Source of the DNA: Acidovorax sp.
GTDB lineage: Bacteria > Pseudomonadota > Gammaproteobacteria > Burkholderiales > Burkholderiaceae_C
Direction: 5' to 3'
Assembly: GCA_018780365.1 (NCBI GenBank)
Contig: JADMJR010000004.1
Location: 1 to 34,855 of the forward strand
Length of the DNA stretch: 34,855 nucleotides
The position numbers were made by a program, and so were the translations under genes. Below are positions 1 through 7,727 of this stretch, in pieces. The first letter of the stretch is position 1. Each line of letters begins with the position of its first letter. Under the pieces are notes generated by a model. That model ran no database searches, was not told the origin of the DNA, and worked only from the letters and a program-made list of their open reading frames with translations.

Positions 1-577
1 GGAACCAGTACAGGTTGGCGAACTGCTGGTCGGGCAGCTGGTACAGCTTGCCGTCGGGGCCGGTGGTGAACTTGGTGCCGATGTAGTCCTTGAGGTCAAT
101 ACCGGGGTTGGTCCACTCCTTGCCTGCGCCGCCCATGTAGTCGGTCAGGTTCATGATCTTGCCGTAGCGGTAGTGCGTACCGATCAGGTCCGAGTCCGAG
201 ATCCAGCCGTCATAGATGGATTTGCCCGACTGCATGGAGGTCTGCAGCTTCTCGACCACGTCGCCTTCCTGGATCAGGTCGTGCTTGACCTTGATGCCGG
301 TGATTTCCTCGAAGGCCTTGGCCAGCGTCTTGGATTCGTATTCGTGCGTGGTGATGGTTTCGGACACCACCGAAATTTCCTTCACGCCCTTGGCCTGGAG
401 TTTTTTGGCTGCGTCGATGAACCACTTCATCTCGGCCATCTGCTGGTCTTTATTCAGCGTGGATGGCTGGAATTCGCTGTCGATCCACTTCTTGGCCTCG
501 GCCTCGCCGGCCCAGGCAGCCTGCCCCATCGCCAGAGCCGCGGCGGCGAAAGCGATCGCCTTGAACTGCATCTTCAT
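1..577 (-). CDS. glpV: Glycerol ABC transporter periplasmic binding protein GlpV (C-terminus beyond window)
   Basis: Only the first ~192 residues are visible; the frame is still open at base 1. The protein starts MKMQFKAIAFAAAALAMG and has a Sec signal peptide ending near AWA/GEAEA, followed by a soluble domain rich in Lys, Asp and Tyr, as in family-1 extracellular solute-binding proteins. The start at 577 is preceded by a strong AGGAGA ribosome site. It is the last visible gene of a minus-strand run with two ATPases, two permeases and a DUF2160 protein, the order of the glpSTPQUV glycerol transporter described in Rhizobium leguminosarum. It should capture glycerol in the periplasm for GlpP/GlpQ. 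The ligand is inferred from the context with glpR and glpK, not from binding residues. The 135-bp gap from glpU holds a dispersed repeat. Confidence 0.85.
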   Translation of the reverse strand, partial: MKMQFKAIAFAAAALAMGQAAWAGEAEAKKWIDSEFQPSTLNKDQQMAEMKWFIDAAKKLQAKGVKEISVVSETITTHEYESKTLAKAFEEITGIKVKHDLIQEGDVVEKLQTSMQSGKSIYDGWISDSDLIGTHYRYGKIMNLTDYMGGAGKEWTNPGIDLKDYIGTKFTTGPDGKLYQLPDQQFANLYWF

Positions 578-661
578 TGCTGTCTCCTCTCAGATTGAGA
601 CCCCCATTGGTAGACCGGCACCAACCCGGGGGGGATCCAGGCCAGGCCTTCGACACTATAA

Positions 662-712
662 AAACAATAGCTACAAATGCTTACCCATCAGGCGCAAGCG
701 GCCATTTTTATA
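662..712. repeat. Dispersed repeat, family 1, copy A (between glpU and glpV)
   Basis: The stretch reads ...AATAGCTAC, then TGCTTACCCATCAGGCGCA, then AGCGGCCATTTTTATA. It shares the ATAGCT word, the central TTACCCATCA and a terminal GGCC with copies near 8621-8673 and 24651-24703. It fills most of the 135-bp gap between glpU and glpV, the only sizeable gap in this operon. I know similar short elements as abundant in Comamonadaceae genomes. A role in mRNA processing or in uneven expression of the binding protein is possible but unproven. Confidence 0.6.
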
Positions 713-1021
713 TCAACCTTTGCGCAAAATCAGCGCCAGCACCGCCATCGACAGCACAAAGCTGATCCAGATCGACGGATCGCCCTGCAGGCTGAACCAC
801 TGGGCCAGCTTGCCGCTGATGCCCACAAAAATCAGGTTCACGTAGGCGGCCGACAGCAGGCCGATAAAGAGCCTGTCGCCGCGCGTGGTCTCCAGCGGCA
901 AAAACCCCTTGCGCATGGACGTGGGCGACTTGAGCTCCCACACGGTCATGCCCACCAGCATCAGCACGATGCAGACAAAAAACACGGCCACCGGCAATGT
1001 CCAGGCCATCCAATCAAACAT
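713..1021 (-). CDS. glpU: Small membrane protein GlpU, DUF2160 family
   Basis: This 102-residue protein is almost entirely hydrophobic, with about three membrane segments (near residues 4-26, 52-71 and 82-99) and a basic tail ending ILRKG. Its short cytosolic loop contains MRKGFLPLETTRGDR. It matches the DUF2160 proteins that accompany the GlpSTPQV glycerol importer; their biochemical role is not established. GGAGG lies just upstream of the ATG at 1021, and the gene follows glpQ by 12 nt, so it is clearly co-transcribed. A transporter accessory subunit is the best guess, but only from position. Confidence 0.85.
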   Translation of the reverse strand: MFDWMAWTLPVAVFFVCIVLMLVGMTVWELKSPTSMRKGFLPLETTRGDRLFIGLLSAAYVNLIFVGISGKLAQWFSLQGDPSIWISFVLSMAVLALILRKG

Positions 1022-1033
1022 GGCGCATCCTCC

Positions 1034-1846
1034 TCAAACACGGCCCATCGCGAAACCCTTCGCGATGTAGTGCCGCACAAACCAGATCACGATGGCACCC
1101 GGCACGATGGTCAGCACACCCGCCGCCGCCAGCGTCGCCCAGTCCATGCCCGACGCACTCACGGTGCGCGTCATGGTGGCCACGATGGGCTTGGCGTTCA
1201 CGCTGGTCAGCGTGCGGGCCAGCAGCAGCTCCACCCAGCTGAACATGAAGCAGAAGAACGCCGCCACGCCCACGCCGGCCTTGATCAGCGGCAGGAAGAT
1301 GGTGATGAAAAAGCGCGGGAACGAGTAACCGTCGATGTAGGCCGTCTCGTCGATCTCGCGCGGGATGCCGCTCATGAAGCCCTCCAAGATCCACACCGCC
1401 AGCGGCACGCTGAACAAGAGGTGGGCCAGCGCCACGGCGATGTGCGTGTCCATCAGGCCCACCGTGGTGTAGAGCTGGAAGAACGGCAGCAGGAAAACAG
1501 CCGGTGGCGTCATGCGGTTGGTCAGCAGCCAGAAGAACACATGCTTGTCGCCCAGGAAGCTGTAGCGCGAAAACGCATAGGCCGCTGGCAGGGCCACGGT
1601 GAGCGTGATCACCATGTTGATGCTGACGTAGATCAGGCTGTTGATGTAGCCCGAATACCAGGACTCGTCGGTGAAGATGGTCTTGTAGTTGTCCCACGTG
1701 AAGTGCTGCGGGAAGAACGAGAACGTGGAGAGGATCTCGGCGTTCGTCTTGAAGCTCATGTTGACCATCCAGTAGATGGGCAACAGCGCAAACAGCAGGT
1801 ACGCAATCAGGAACAGCGTGCGTTTTTGAAAACGTTTTTCATTCAT
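1034..1846 (-). CDS. glpQ: Glycerol ABC transporter permease GlpQ (MalG-like)
   Basis: A 270-residue inner-membrane permease of the binding-protein-dependent type. The first membrane helix is FLIAYLLFALLPIYWMVNMS near residues 12-31. The cytoplasmic EAA loop is visible as EIDETAYIDGYSFPRFF followed by IFLPLIKAG, the site that docks on the ATPase. The N-terminal 'NMSFK' and late EAA loop are typical of MalG/UgpE-type subunits. The gene overlaps the end of glpP by 8 nt and has GGAG ten bases before its ATG. It should pair with GlpP to form the channel. The family assignment is secure; the substrate (glycerol) comes from context. Confidence 0.9.
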   Translation of the reverse strand: MNEKRFQKRTLFLIAYLLFALLPIYWMVNMSFKTNAEILSTFSFFPQHFTWDNYKTIFTDESWYSGYINSLIYVSINMVITLTVALPAAYAFSRYSFLGDKHVFFWLLTNRMTPPAVFLLPFFQLYTTVGLMDTHIAVALAHLLFSVPLAVWILEGFMSGIPREIDETAYIDGYSFPRFFITIFLPLIKAGVGVAAFFCFMFSWVELLLARTLTSVNAKPIVATMTRTVSASGMDWATLAAAGVLTIVPGAIVIWFVRHYIAKGFAMGRV

Positions 1847-2735
1847 GGCCGGCTCCTTCGTCGCTGACGGTGCCCACGCGCTGCATCCAGTTGTAGAGGA
1901 TGAAACACAGCAGCAGGATGATGAAGAAATAGATCAGCGAGAAGGCGGCCGCAGGGCCCAGGTCGAACTGGCCGACCGCCTTGGTCGTGAGGTACTGGCT
2001 GAGGAACGTGGTGGCATTGCCCGGCCCGCCCCCCGTGAGCACGAAGGGCTCGGTGTAGATCATGAAACTGTCCATGAAGCGCAGCAGCACTGCAATCATC
2101 AGCACGCCGCGCATCTTGGGCAGCTGGATGTAGCGGAACACCGCAAACTTGCTCGCACCGTCGATGCGGGCCGCCTGGTAGTAGGCATCGGGGATGGAGC
2201 GCAGCCCGGCAAAGGCCAGCAGCGCGACCAGCGGCGTCCAGTGCCACACATCCATCAGCAGCACCGTGAGCCAGGCCTGCGTGGCATTGCCTGTGTAGCT
2301 GTACTCGATGCCCGCCTCCTGCAGCATGCGGCCCATGAGGCCGATGTCGGCGCGGCCATAGATCTGCCAGATGGTGCCCACCACGTTCCAGGGGATCAGC
2401 AGCGACAGCGCCACCACCACCAGCACGGCCGATGACTTCCAGCCCTGTGCGGGCATGGACAGCGCCAGCAGGATGCCCAGCGGGATCTCCACCGCCAGCA
2501 CCGCCAGCGAGAAGGTCAGCTGGCGCCACAGCGCCGCGTGCAGCTCCTCGTCGCGCATCACGGCGGCAAACCATTCGGTGCCCACAAACACGCGCCGCTC
2601 GGGCGAGATGATGTCCTGCACCGAGTAGTTCACCACCGTCATCAGCGGCAGGATGGCCGAGAAGGCCACGCACAGAATCACGGGCAGGATCAGGAACCAG
2701 GCTTTCTGGTTCACCGGTTTGGTGGTTGCGCTCAT
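1839..2735 (-). CDS. glpP: Glycerol ABC transporter permease GlpP (MalF-like)
   Basis: A 298-residue permease with about six membrane helices, beginning with FLILPVILCVAFSAILPLMT (residues 14-33) and ending with a helix containing LIYFFIILLLCFILYNWMQR. The EAA loop reads YYQAARIDGASKFAVFRYI then QLPKMRGV, the ATPase docking site. The start at 2735 overlaps the glpT stop in an ATGA arrangement, which implies translational coupling. It forms the transmembrane pathway with GlpQ. The family is clear from the loop motif and neighbours; specificity for glycerol is inferred. Confidence 0.9.
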   Translation of the reverse strand: MSATTKPVNQKAWFLILPVILCVAFSAILPLMTVVNYSVQDIISPERRVFVGTEWFAAVMRDEELHAALWRQLTFSLAVLAVEIPLGILLALSMPAQGWKSSAVLVVVALSLLIPWNVVGTIWQIYGRADIGLMGRMLQEAGIEYSYTGNATQAWLTVLLMDVWHWTPLVALLAFAGLRSIPDAYYQAARIDGASKFAVFRYIQLPKMRGVLMIAVLLRFMDSFMIYTEPFVLTGGGPGNATTFLSQYLTTKAVGQFDLGPAAAFSLIYFFIILLLCFILYNWMQRVGTVSDEGAGHE

Positions 2736-3808
2736 GCCAGCAACTCCTCATTCTTGTAAAAACAGGTGTGCTCACCCAGCACCTGCAGCCAGACGGTATC
2801 GCCCGCCGAGGGCAGTCGCGTCTCGGGGCTGAAGCGCGCCTTGAGCGTGTGTTCGCCCACCTTGGCGGTCAGCATCAGATAGGTGCCGATGTCCTGCACC
2901 TGCGCCACCTTGCAGGCAATGGCCCCCGGCTGCTCGGCCGATGCCAGCGCCAGGTACTCCGGCCGCACGCCCACCTGCAGCACCCCGGCTGGAAAGTCGC
3001 GCCCTGCAGGTGCCTGCAAACGGTGGCCCGCAATGCTGAGCTGCCCCCCATCCACCTGCGCGGACAGGAAGTTCATGCCGGGCGAGCCAATGAAATGCCC
3101 CACAAACACATGCTGGGGCCGCTCGAACAGCGCATCGGCCGAGCCCACCTGCACGGCGCGGCCGCGTGTCATCACCACCACCTGGTCGGCAAAGGTCAGC
3201 GCCTCGACCTGGTCGTGTGTCACATAGATCAGCGTGAGCTTGAGCTCGTGGTGGATCTGCTTGAGCTTGCGCCGCAGCTGCCACTTGAGGTGCGGGTCGA
3301 TCACCGTGAGCGGTTCGTCGAACAGCACCGCCGCCACGTCGGCGCGCACCAGGCCACGGCCCAGCGAGATCTTCTGCTTGGCGTCGGCCGCCAGGCCTGC
3401 GGCGCGCTGGTTGAGCTGGCCGCTCATCTCCAGCATCTCGGCAATCACGCCCACACGCTGCTTGATCTGGTCCTCGGGCACCTTGCGGTTGCGCAGCGGG
3501 AAAGCGAGGTTCTCGGCCACCGTCATGGTGTCGTAGATCACCGGGAACTGGAACACCTGCGCAATGTTGCGCTCCTGCGGGCTGGCGCGCGTCACGTCGC
3601 GGCCATCAAACAGCACCTTGCCATGCGATGGCACAAGCAGCCCCGACATGATGTTGAGCATGGTGGTCTTGCCACAGCCCGAGGGGCCGAGCAGCGCATA
3701 GGCACCACCGTCCTCGAACTCCATCTTCAAAGGCAGCAGCGCGTAGTCGCTGTCCTGCTGGGGGTTGGGCTTGTACGAATGCGCCAAGTCCAGACTGATG
3801 CGGGCCAT
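2732..3808 (-). CDS. glpT: Glycerol ABC transporter ATPase GlpT with degenerate signature motif
   Basis: A 358-residue ABC ATPase with a C-terminal TOBE-like regulatory region. Walker A is GPSGCGKT (41-48), the Q-loop is VFQF (85-88), Walker B is VLFDE (161-165) and the H-loop keeps His198 in YVTHDQVEAL. The signature position reads LAADAKQ (139-145) instead of LSGGQQQ, so it cannot complete the partner's ATP site normally. The start at 3808 (MARISLDLAHSY) is chosen over longer in-frame starts because GGAGGT sits 8 nt upstream and because glpS ends at 3810, only 1 nt away. It pairs with GlpS. This GlpT is an ATPase and is unrelated to the E. coli glycerol-3-phosphate antiporter of the same name. 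Confidence 0.88.
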   Translation of the reverse strand: MARISLDLAHSYKPNPQQDSDYALLPLKMEFEDGGAYALLGPSGCGKTTMLNIMSGLLVPSHGKVLFDGRDVTRASPQERNIAQVFQFPVIYDTMTVAENLAFPLRNRKVPEDQIKQRVGVIAEMLEMSGQLNQRAAGLAADAKQKISLGRGLVRADVAAVLFDEPLTVIDPHLKWQLRRKLKQIHHELKLTLIYVTHDQVEALTFADQVVVMTRGRAVQVGSADALFERPQHVFVGHFIGSPGMNFLSAQVDGGQLSIAGHRLQAPAGRDFPAGVLQVGVRPEYLALASAEQPGAIACKVAQVQDIGTYLMLTAKVGEHTLKARFSPETRLPSAGDTVWLQVLGEHTCFYKNEELLA

Positions 3809-3809
3809 C

Positions 3810-4901
3810 TCAGCGACCTCCTTGTGCGGTAACGGGCCGCGCGGGCGCCCGGGCCAGGCGGCCATCGGCACCAAACACATAGGCCTGGGCCGGGTCCAGG
3901 TGCAGCGTGATGGCCGTCCCCAGTTCAAAGTAATGCACGCCGGTGAGCTGTGCCACCAGGTCGCCCCAGGGCGTGGAGGCATGCACAAAGGTGTCAGAGC
4001 CCGAAATCTCCGCCAGCTCCACCACCCCGGCCACGCTCACGTCGCCGGGGCGTGCGTGCACCCGCAGCGCACTGGCGCGCACGCCCACCGTCAGTCCGGC
4101 CGCCGTCGCCACGCCTTGTGGCAGGGGCAGCGTCAGCTCGGCCCCGCCCTGCAGGCGCACGCCCTGCGCGGTGGCCGAGGCCGCCATCAGGTTCATCGGG
4201 GGGTCGCTGAAAGCGCGCGCCACGCGCAGCGAATTGGGCGCATGGAAGACCTCGGCCGTGGGGCCGTACTGCAGCAGCTGGCCCTCGTCCAGCACCGCCG
4301 TGTAGCCGCCCAGCAGCAGGGCCTCGCCCGGCTCGGTGGTGGCATACACCACGGTGGATTGACCGGCGGCAAACAGCTGGGTCAGCTCTTCGCGCAATTC
4401 TTCGCGCAGCTTGTAGTCCAGGTTCACCAGGGGTTCGTCCAGCAGCATCAGCGGCGCGCCCTTGGCCAGCGCGCGGGCCAGCGCCACGCGCTGCTGCTGG
4501 CCGCCCGACAGCTCGGCAGGATAGCGGTCCAGGAACATGTCGATGTGCAGACGGCTGGCGATCTCACGCACCCGGGCGTCGATGTTCTTTTCGCCGCGCA
4601 GCTTGAGGGGCGACGCAATGTTGGCCGCCACCTTCATCGAGGGGTAGTTGATGAACTGCTGGTATACCATGGCCACGTTGCGGTCGCGCACGGGCATGCC
4701 CGTCACATCCACGCCATCGACCTTGACCGCGCCCGAAGTGGGCGTATCCAGCCCGGCCATGATGCGCATGAGGCTGGTCTTGCCCGCCTGCGTGGCGCCC
4801 AGCAGCACCGTGACGGCGCCGCTCTGGAGCGCCAGGCTCATGTCATACAGCCAGGTCTGTGCCCCCACCTTCTTGCTGATGCTGTCCAATGCCAGCTGCA
4901 T
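3810..4901 (-). CDS. glpS: Glycerol ABC transporter ATPase GlpS lacking the H-loop histidine
   Basis: A 363-residue ABC ATPase and the first gene of the glp transport operon. Walker A is GATQAGKT (35-42), the Q-loop is VYQQF (79-83), the signature is an intact LSGGQQQR (131-138) and Walker B is LMLLDEP (151-157). At the H-loop, where MalK-type proteins read YVTHD, this reads YATTE, so the switch histidine is Thr189. The C-terminal ~130 residues form a TOBE/MalK-like regulatory region. The start at 4901 (MQLALDSISKK) is preferred because AAAGG lies 8 nt upstream. It is divergent from glpR across 196 bp that probably hold the operon promoter. Confidence 0.88.
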   Translation of the reverse strand: MQLALDSISKKVGAQTWLYDMSLALQSGAVTVLLGATQAGKTSLMRIMAGLDTPTSGAVKVDGVDVTGMPVRDRNVAMVYQQFINYPSMKVAANIASPLKLRGEKNIDARVREIASRLHIDMFLDRYPAELSGGQQQRVALARALAKGAPLMLLDEPLVNLDYKLREELREELTQLFAAGQSTVVYATTEPGEALLLGGYTAVLDEGQLLQYGPTAEVFHAPNSLRVARAFSDPPMNLMAASATAQGVRLQGGAELTLPLPQGVATAAGLTVGVRASALRVHARPGDVSVAGVVELAEISGSDTFVHASTPWGDLVAQLTGVHYFELGTAITLHLDPAQAYVFGADGRLARAPARPVTAQGGR

Positions 4902-5097
4902 CACGCAACCTTTCGTTTTAAGCCCCAAGGGCCTTGTGAATCCTGCGCCGCTGCGACATCAGACACAGCAAGCCCTCTCGGTTTTCGATTGCGTTCATTT
5001 TTGTTCTTTTTTGATCATATCGAATCAAGGTTTACCCTTAACAGGTTCCTTTTTGTTCGATTTAAAGTATCTACCACCTTACGTCTCCCACATCCGC
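4902..5097. promoter_or_regulatory. Divergent glpS/glpR control region with candidate GlpR operators
   Basis: This gap is strikingly AT-rich in its right half. TTTTTGTTC occurs at 4998-5006 and again at 5050-5058, and TTCGATT occurs at 4984-4990 and 5056-5062. An inverted relative, ATCGAATCAA, lies at 5019-5028. These resemble the TGTTCGAT half-sites of E. coli GlpR operators (known family knowledge). A possible glpR promoter is TTAACA (5038-5043), 17 nt, TTTAAA (5061-5066). A possible glpS promoter on the minus strand uses TATGAT (5020-5015). Promoter calls are weak; the repeated words are seen directly. Confidence 0.45.
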
Positions 5098-5862
5098 GTG
5101 AATACGAACCCCCGACAACTGCTGCTTCTGGAAGAAGTCCGTGCGCGCAAATCCGCCACGGTGGAACAACTGGCCGACACCCTGGGCGTGACCCTGCAGA
5201 CCGTGCGCCGCGACGTGCAGCGCCTGGCCGAGTCCGGCCTGCTGACGCGTTTTCATGGCGGCGTGCGCGTGCCCAGCTCCACGGTCGAAAACCTGGCCCA
5301 CACCCAGCGCGAAACGCTGCACGCCGAAGGCAAGGCGCGCATTGCGCGCGCCGTGGCCGAGCAGGTGCCCAACGACTGCTCGCTGATCCTGAACATCGGC
5401 ACCACCACCGAAGCCATCGCCAAAGCGCTGCTGCACCACCGCGGCCTGCGTGTGATCACCAACAACCTGAACGTGGCCGCCATCCTGAGCGGCAACCCCG
5501 AGTGCGAAGTGATCGTGGCCGGCGGCGTGGTGCGCGCCCGCGACCGGGGCATCGTGGGCGAGGCAGCGGTGGACTTCATCCGCCAGTTCAAGGTGGACAT
5601 CGCGCTCATCGGCATCTCGGGCATCGAGCCCGACGGCTCGCTGCGCGACTTCGACTACCGCGAGGTGAAGGTGGCGCAAACCATCATCAAGCAGTCGCGC
5701 GAAGTCTGGCTGGCGGCCGACCACAGCAAGTTCAACCGCCCGGCCATGGTGCAGCTGGCCACGCTGGGCCAGATTGGCCGCCTGTTCACCGATGCCCCGC
5801 CGCCCGAGCCCTTCCCCGCTTTGTTGCAAGACGCTGGTGTCATCTGCACCGTGGCAGCCTGA
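5098..5862 (+). CDS. glpR: DeoR-family glycerol-3-phosphate repressor GlpR
   Basis: A 254-residue DeoR-family regulator. The N-terminal winged helix reads RQLLLLEEVRARKSATVEQL then ADTLGVTLQTVRRDVQRL. The C-terminal sugar-phosphate sensor domain has NIGTTTEAIA, ITNNLNVAAIL, VAGGVVRARDRGIVG and a DFDYREVKVA segment typical of the family. The start is taken as GTG 5098 because the family begins close to the helix-turn-helix; no good ribosome site precedes it, and longer in-frame starts would add unrelated residues. Position between the transporter and glpK indicates a repressor of glycerol use responding to glycerol-3-phosphate; the effector is inferred from the E. coli homologue. Confidence 0.9.
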   Translation: MNTNPRQLLLLEEVRARKSATVEQLADTLGVTLQTVRRDVQRLAESGLLTRFHGGVRVPSSTVENLAHTQRETLHAEGKARIARAVAEQVPNDCSLILNIGTTTEAIAKALLHHRGLRVITNNLNVAAILSGNPECEVIVAGGVVRARDRGIVGEAAVDFIRQFKVDIALIGISGIEPDGSLRDFDYREVKVAQTIIKQSREVWLAADHSKFNRPAMVQLATLGQIGRLFTDAPPPEPFPALLQDAGVICTVAA

Positions 5863-5896
5863 CCCCTTCCCAACCCATGGCTTTCAAACTACAAAA

Positions 5897-5956
5897 CCGT
5901 TCGGGCTGAGCCTGTCGAAGCGCCGCGCGGGGCTTCGACAGGCTCAGCCGGAACGG
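5897..5956. repeat. Palindromic repeat, family 2, copy 1 (glpR-glpK gap)
   Basis: Two 25-nt arms (5897-5921 and 5932-5956) are complementary except for one position and enclose a 10-nt loop. The core is GCTGAGCCTGTCGAAGC. The RNA would form a very stable hairpin between glpR and glpK. A degraded relative lies at 23846-23898. Such GTCGAAGC palindromes are widespread intergenic repeats in Proteobacteria. Possible effects are partial termination or mRNA stabilisation between the two genes. There is no T-tract directly after it, so it is not a classical terminator. Confidence 0.85.
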
Positions 5957-6026
5957 TATTGAAGGATTGAACGCGAACCACTACCACGCACTCCGGCAGT
6001 GCATTGCCGACTTTTCCTTGTCCACC

Positions 6027-7520
6027 ATGACCTACCTGCTCGCCCTCGACCAAGGCACCTCCAGCTCCCGCAGCATCGTGTTTGACGAACGCGGCCACAT
6101 CGTGGCCCAGGCGCAGCTGGAGCTGCCACAGATCTACCCCCAGCCCGGCTGGGTGGAGCACGACCCGCTGGAGATCTGGCGCACCCAGCTGGCCACCGCG
6201 CGCGATGCGCTGGCCAAAGCGGGCATTGCGGCCAGCGCCGTGCGCGCGGTGGGCATCACCAACCAGCGCGAAACCACGGTGCTGTGGAACCGCAAGACGG
6301 GCCAGCCCGTGCACCACGCCATCGTCTGGCAGGACCGCCGCGCCGAGCCCGCCTGCGCCCAGCTGCGAAGCGAAGGCCATGCCGCCACCATCCAGGCCAA
6401 GACGGGCCTGCTGGTGGACGCCTACTTCTCGGGCACCAAGCTGCAGTGGCTGCTGGACCACGTGCCCGGCGCACGCGATGCGGCCGAGCGCGGCGAGCTG
6501 GCCTTTGGCACGGTGGACAGCTGGCTGATGTGGAAACTCACCCACGGCCAGGTGCATGTGACGGACGTGAGCAACGCCTCGCGCACCATGCTGTTCAATG
6601 TGCACACCAACCAGTGGGACGACGAGCTGCTGGCGCTGCTGCGCATTCCCAAGGCGCTGATGCCCGAGGTGCTGCCGTCCAGCGCCCACTTTGGCGACAT
6701 CGCGGCCGACCTGCTGGGCCACAGCATCCGCATCGGCGGCGTGGCGGGCGACCAGCAAAGCGCGCTGTTCGGCCAGGCCTGCTTCACGGCGGGCATGGCC
6801 AAGAACACCTACGGCACGGGCTGCTTCATGCTCATGCACACGGGCGGGGCGTTCCAGACCAGCCAGAACGGCCTGCTCACCACCAGCGCGGCGCAGCCGG
6901 GCACGCAGCCCGAATTCGCCATGGAAGGCAGCGTGTTTGTGGGCGGCGCCGTGGTGCAGTGGCTGCGCGACGGCCTGCGCGCCATCTCCACCAGCGGCGA
7001 GGTCGAGTCGCTGGCGCAAAGCGTGCCCGACTCGGGCGGCGTGATGATGGTGCCCGCCTTCACCGGCCTGGGCGCACCCTACTGGAAGCCCGACGCACGC
7101 GGCACCATCACCGGCCTGACACGCGGCACCACGCTGGGCCACATTGCCCGCGCGGCCCTGGAGAGCATTGCCTACCAGAGCGCCGCCCTGCTGCTGGCCA
7201 TGAGCCGCGACGCCGTGGCCGCCGGCGGCGCGCCCGTGAGCGAGTTGCGTGTGGACGGCGGCGCCTGCATCAACGACCTGCTGATGCAGTTCCAGGCCGA
7301 CCTGCTGGGCATCCCGGTGGTGCGCCCTGCGGTCATCGAAACCACTGCGTTGGGCGCTGCCTACCTGGCGGGGCTATCGAGCGGCGTGTACCGCAGCACG
7401 GATGAGCTCTCGCAGCTGTGGCGCGCCGACCGGCGTTTTGTGCCCACGCTCAGCAGCGCACGTGCGCAGGAACTGATGGCGAACTGGGAACACGCGGTGC
7501 GGCAGACTGTTGCAGAGTAG
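6027..7520 (+). CDS. glpK: Glycerol kinase GlpK
   Basis: A 497-residue FGGY-family kinase that phosphorylates glycerol with ATP to sn-glycerol-3-phosphate in the cytosol. The N-terminal phosphate loop is [19 protein letters not shown]. The substrate-contact segment is [15 protein letters not shown], and the catalytic region includes [10 protein letters not shown] and KNTYGTGCF. The C-terminal ATPase lobe contains [32 protein letters not shown] and [11 protein letters not shown]. Length is normal for the family (about 500). ATG 6027 is chosen because [11 protein letters not shown] matches the usual N-terminus; a TTG 60 nt upstream would add an unrelated extension. The product is the presumed GlpR effector. 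glpD is not in the window. Confidence 0.95.
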   Translation: MTYLLALDQGTSSSRSIVFDERGHIVAQAQLELPQIYPQPGWVEHDPLEIWRTQLATARDALAKAGIAASAVRAVGITNQRETTVLWNRKTGQPVHHAIVWQDRRAEPACAQLRSEGHAATIQAKTGLLVDAYFSGTKLQWLLDHVPGARDAAERGELAFGTVDSWLMWKLTHGQVHVTDVSNASRTMLFNVHTNQWDDELLALLRIPKALMPEVLPSSAHFGDIAADLLGHSIRIGGVAGDQQSALFGQACFTAGMAKNTYGTGCFMLMHTGGAFQTSQNGLLTTSAAQPGTQPEFAMEGSVFVGGAVVQWLRDGLRAISTSGEVESLAQSVPDSGGVMMVPAFTGLGAPYWKPDARGTITGLTRGTTLGHIARAALESIAYQSAALLLAMSRDAVAAGGAPVSELRVDGGACINDLLMQFQADLLGIPVVRPAVIETTALGAAYLAGLSSGVYRSTDELSQLWRADRRFVPTLSSARAQELMANWEHAVRQTVAE

Positions 7521-7665
7521 CCCCCTGAGTCGCCTTCGGCGCCTTCCCCCCGCTCTCGCATCGCTGTGCGTTGCGGGCGGGGGGACGTTCCCAGCGCCCC
7601 TACCTGGGAATGCTGGCGGCCCTTGCGCGGGAGCACTGGCATGGGCCGCGCCAGTTGCGCAGGCC
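7521..7665 (+). repeat. Dispersed repeat, family 3, copy 1 (after glpK stop)
   Basis: Starting at the base after the glpK stop, the sequence reads CCCCCTGAGTCGCCTTCGGC, then GCCTTCCCC, a C-rich/G-rich hairpin and later GGCGGCCCTTGCGCGG. The same words in the same order follow the tctC stop on the minus strand (21693 down to 21601), with 24 of the first 25 core bases shared. The hairpin (TCGCCTTCGGCG, then CCCCCC...GGGGGG) suggests a transcript-end structure, though without a run of T. The remainder of the gap to proC holds a GGCGC-TACCATG-GCGCC palindrome. Confidence 0.7.
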
Positions 7666-7727
7666 ATTCGGACAATCACAGGTCTCCGGCGCTACCATGG
7701 CGCCTCCCTTTCTCGCCTGACCGTAGC

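Noticed and set aside
677-1867. A 396-residue plus-strand open frame opposite glpU/glpQ
   Set aside because: Its product is His/Gln/Arg-rich with no family motifs and lies antisense to clear permease genes; long antisense frames are expected in high-GC DNA.
3810-4928. Longer GlpS start at 4928
   Set aside because: It adds nine residues unlike the family and lacks a ribosome site, while 4901 has AAAGG at good spacing.
3765-5909. A 714-residue plus-strand open frame
   Set aside because: It runs antisense through glpT/glpS and then out of frame through glpR; composition is His/Arg/Gly-rich and no motif is visible.
7655-7676. TTGCGC ... GACAAT as a proC promoter
   Set aside because: The spacer is only 10 nt, so the two boxes cannot be used together; a GACAAT -10 alone is too weak to call.
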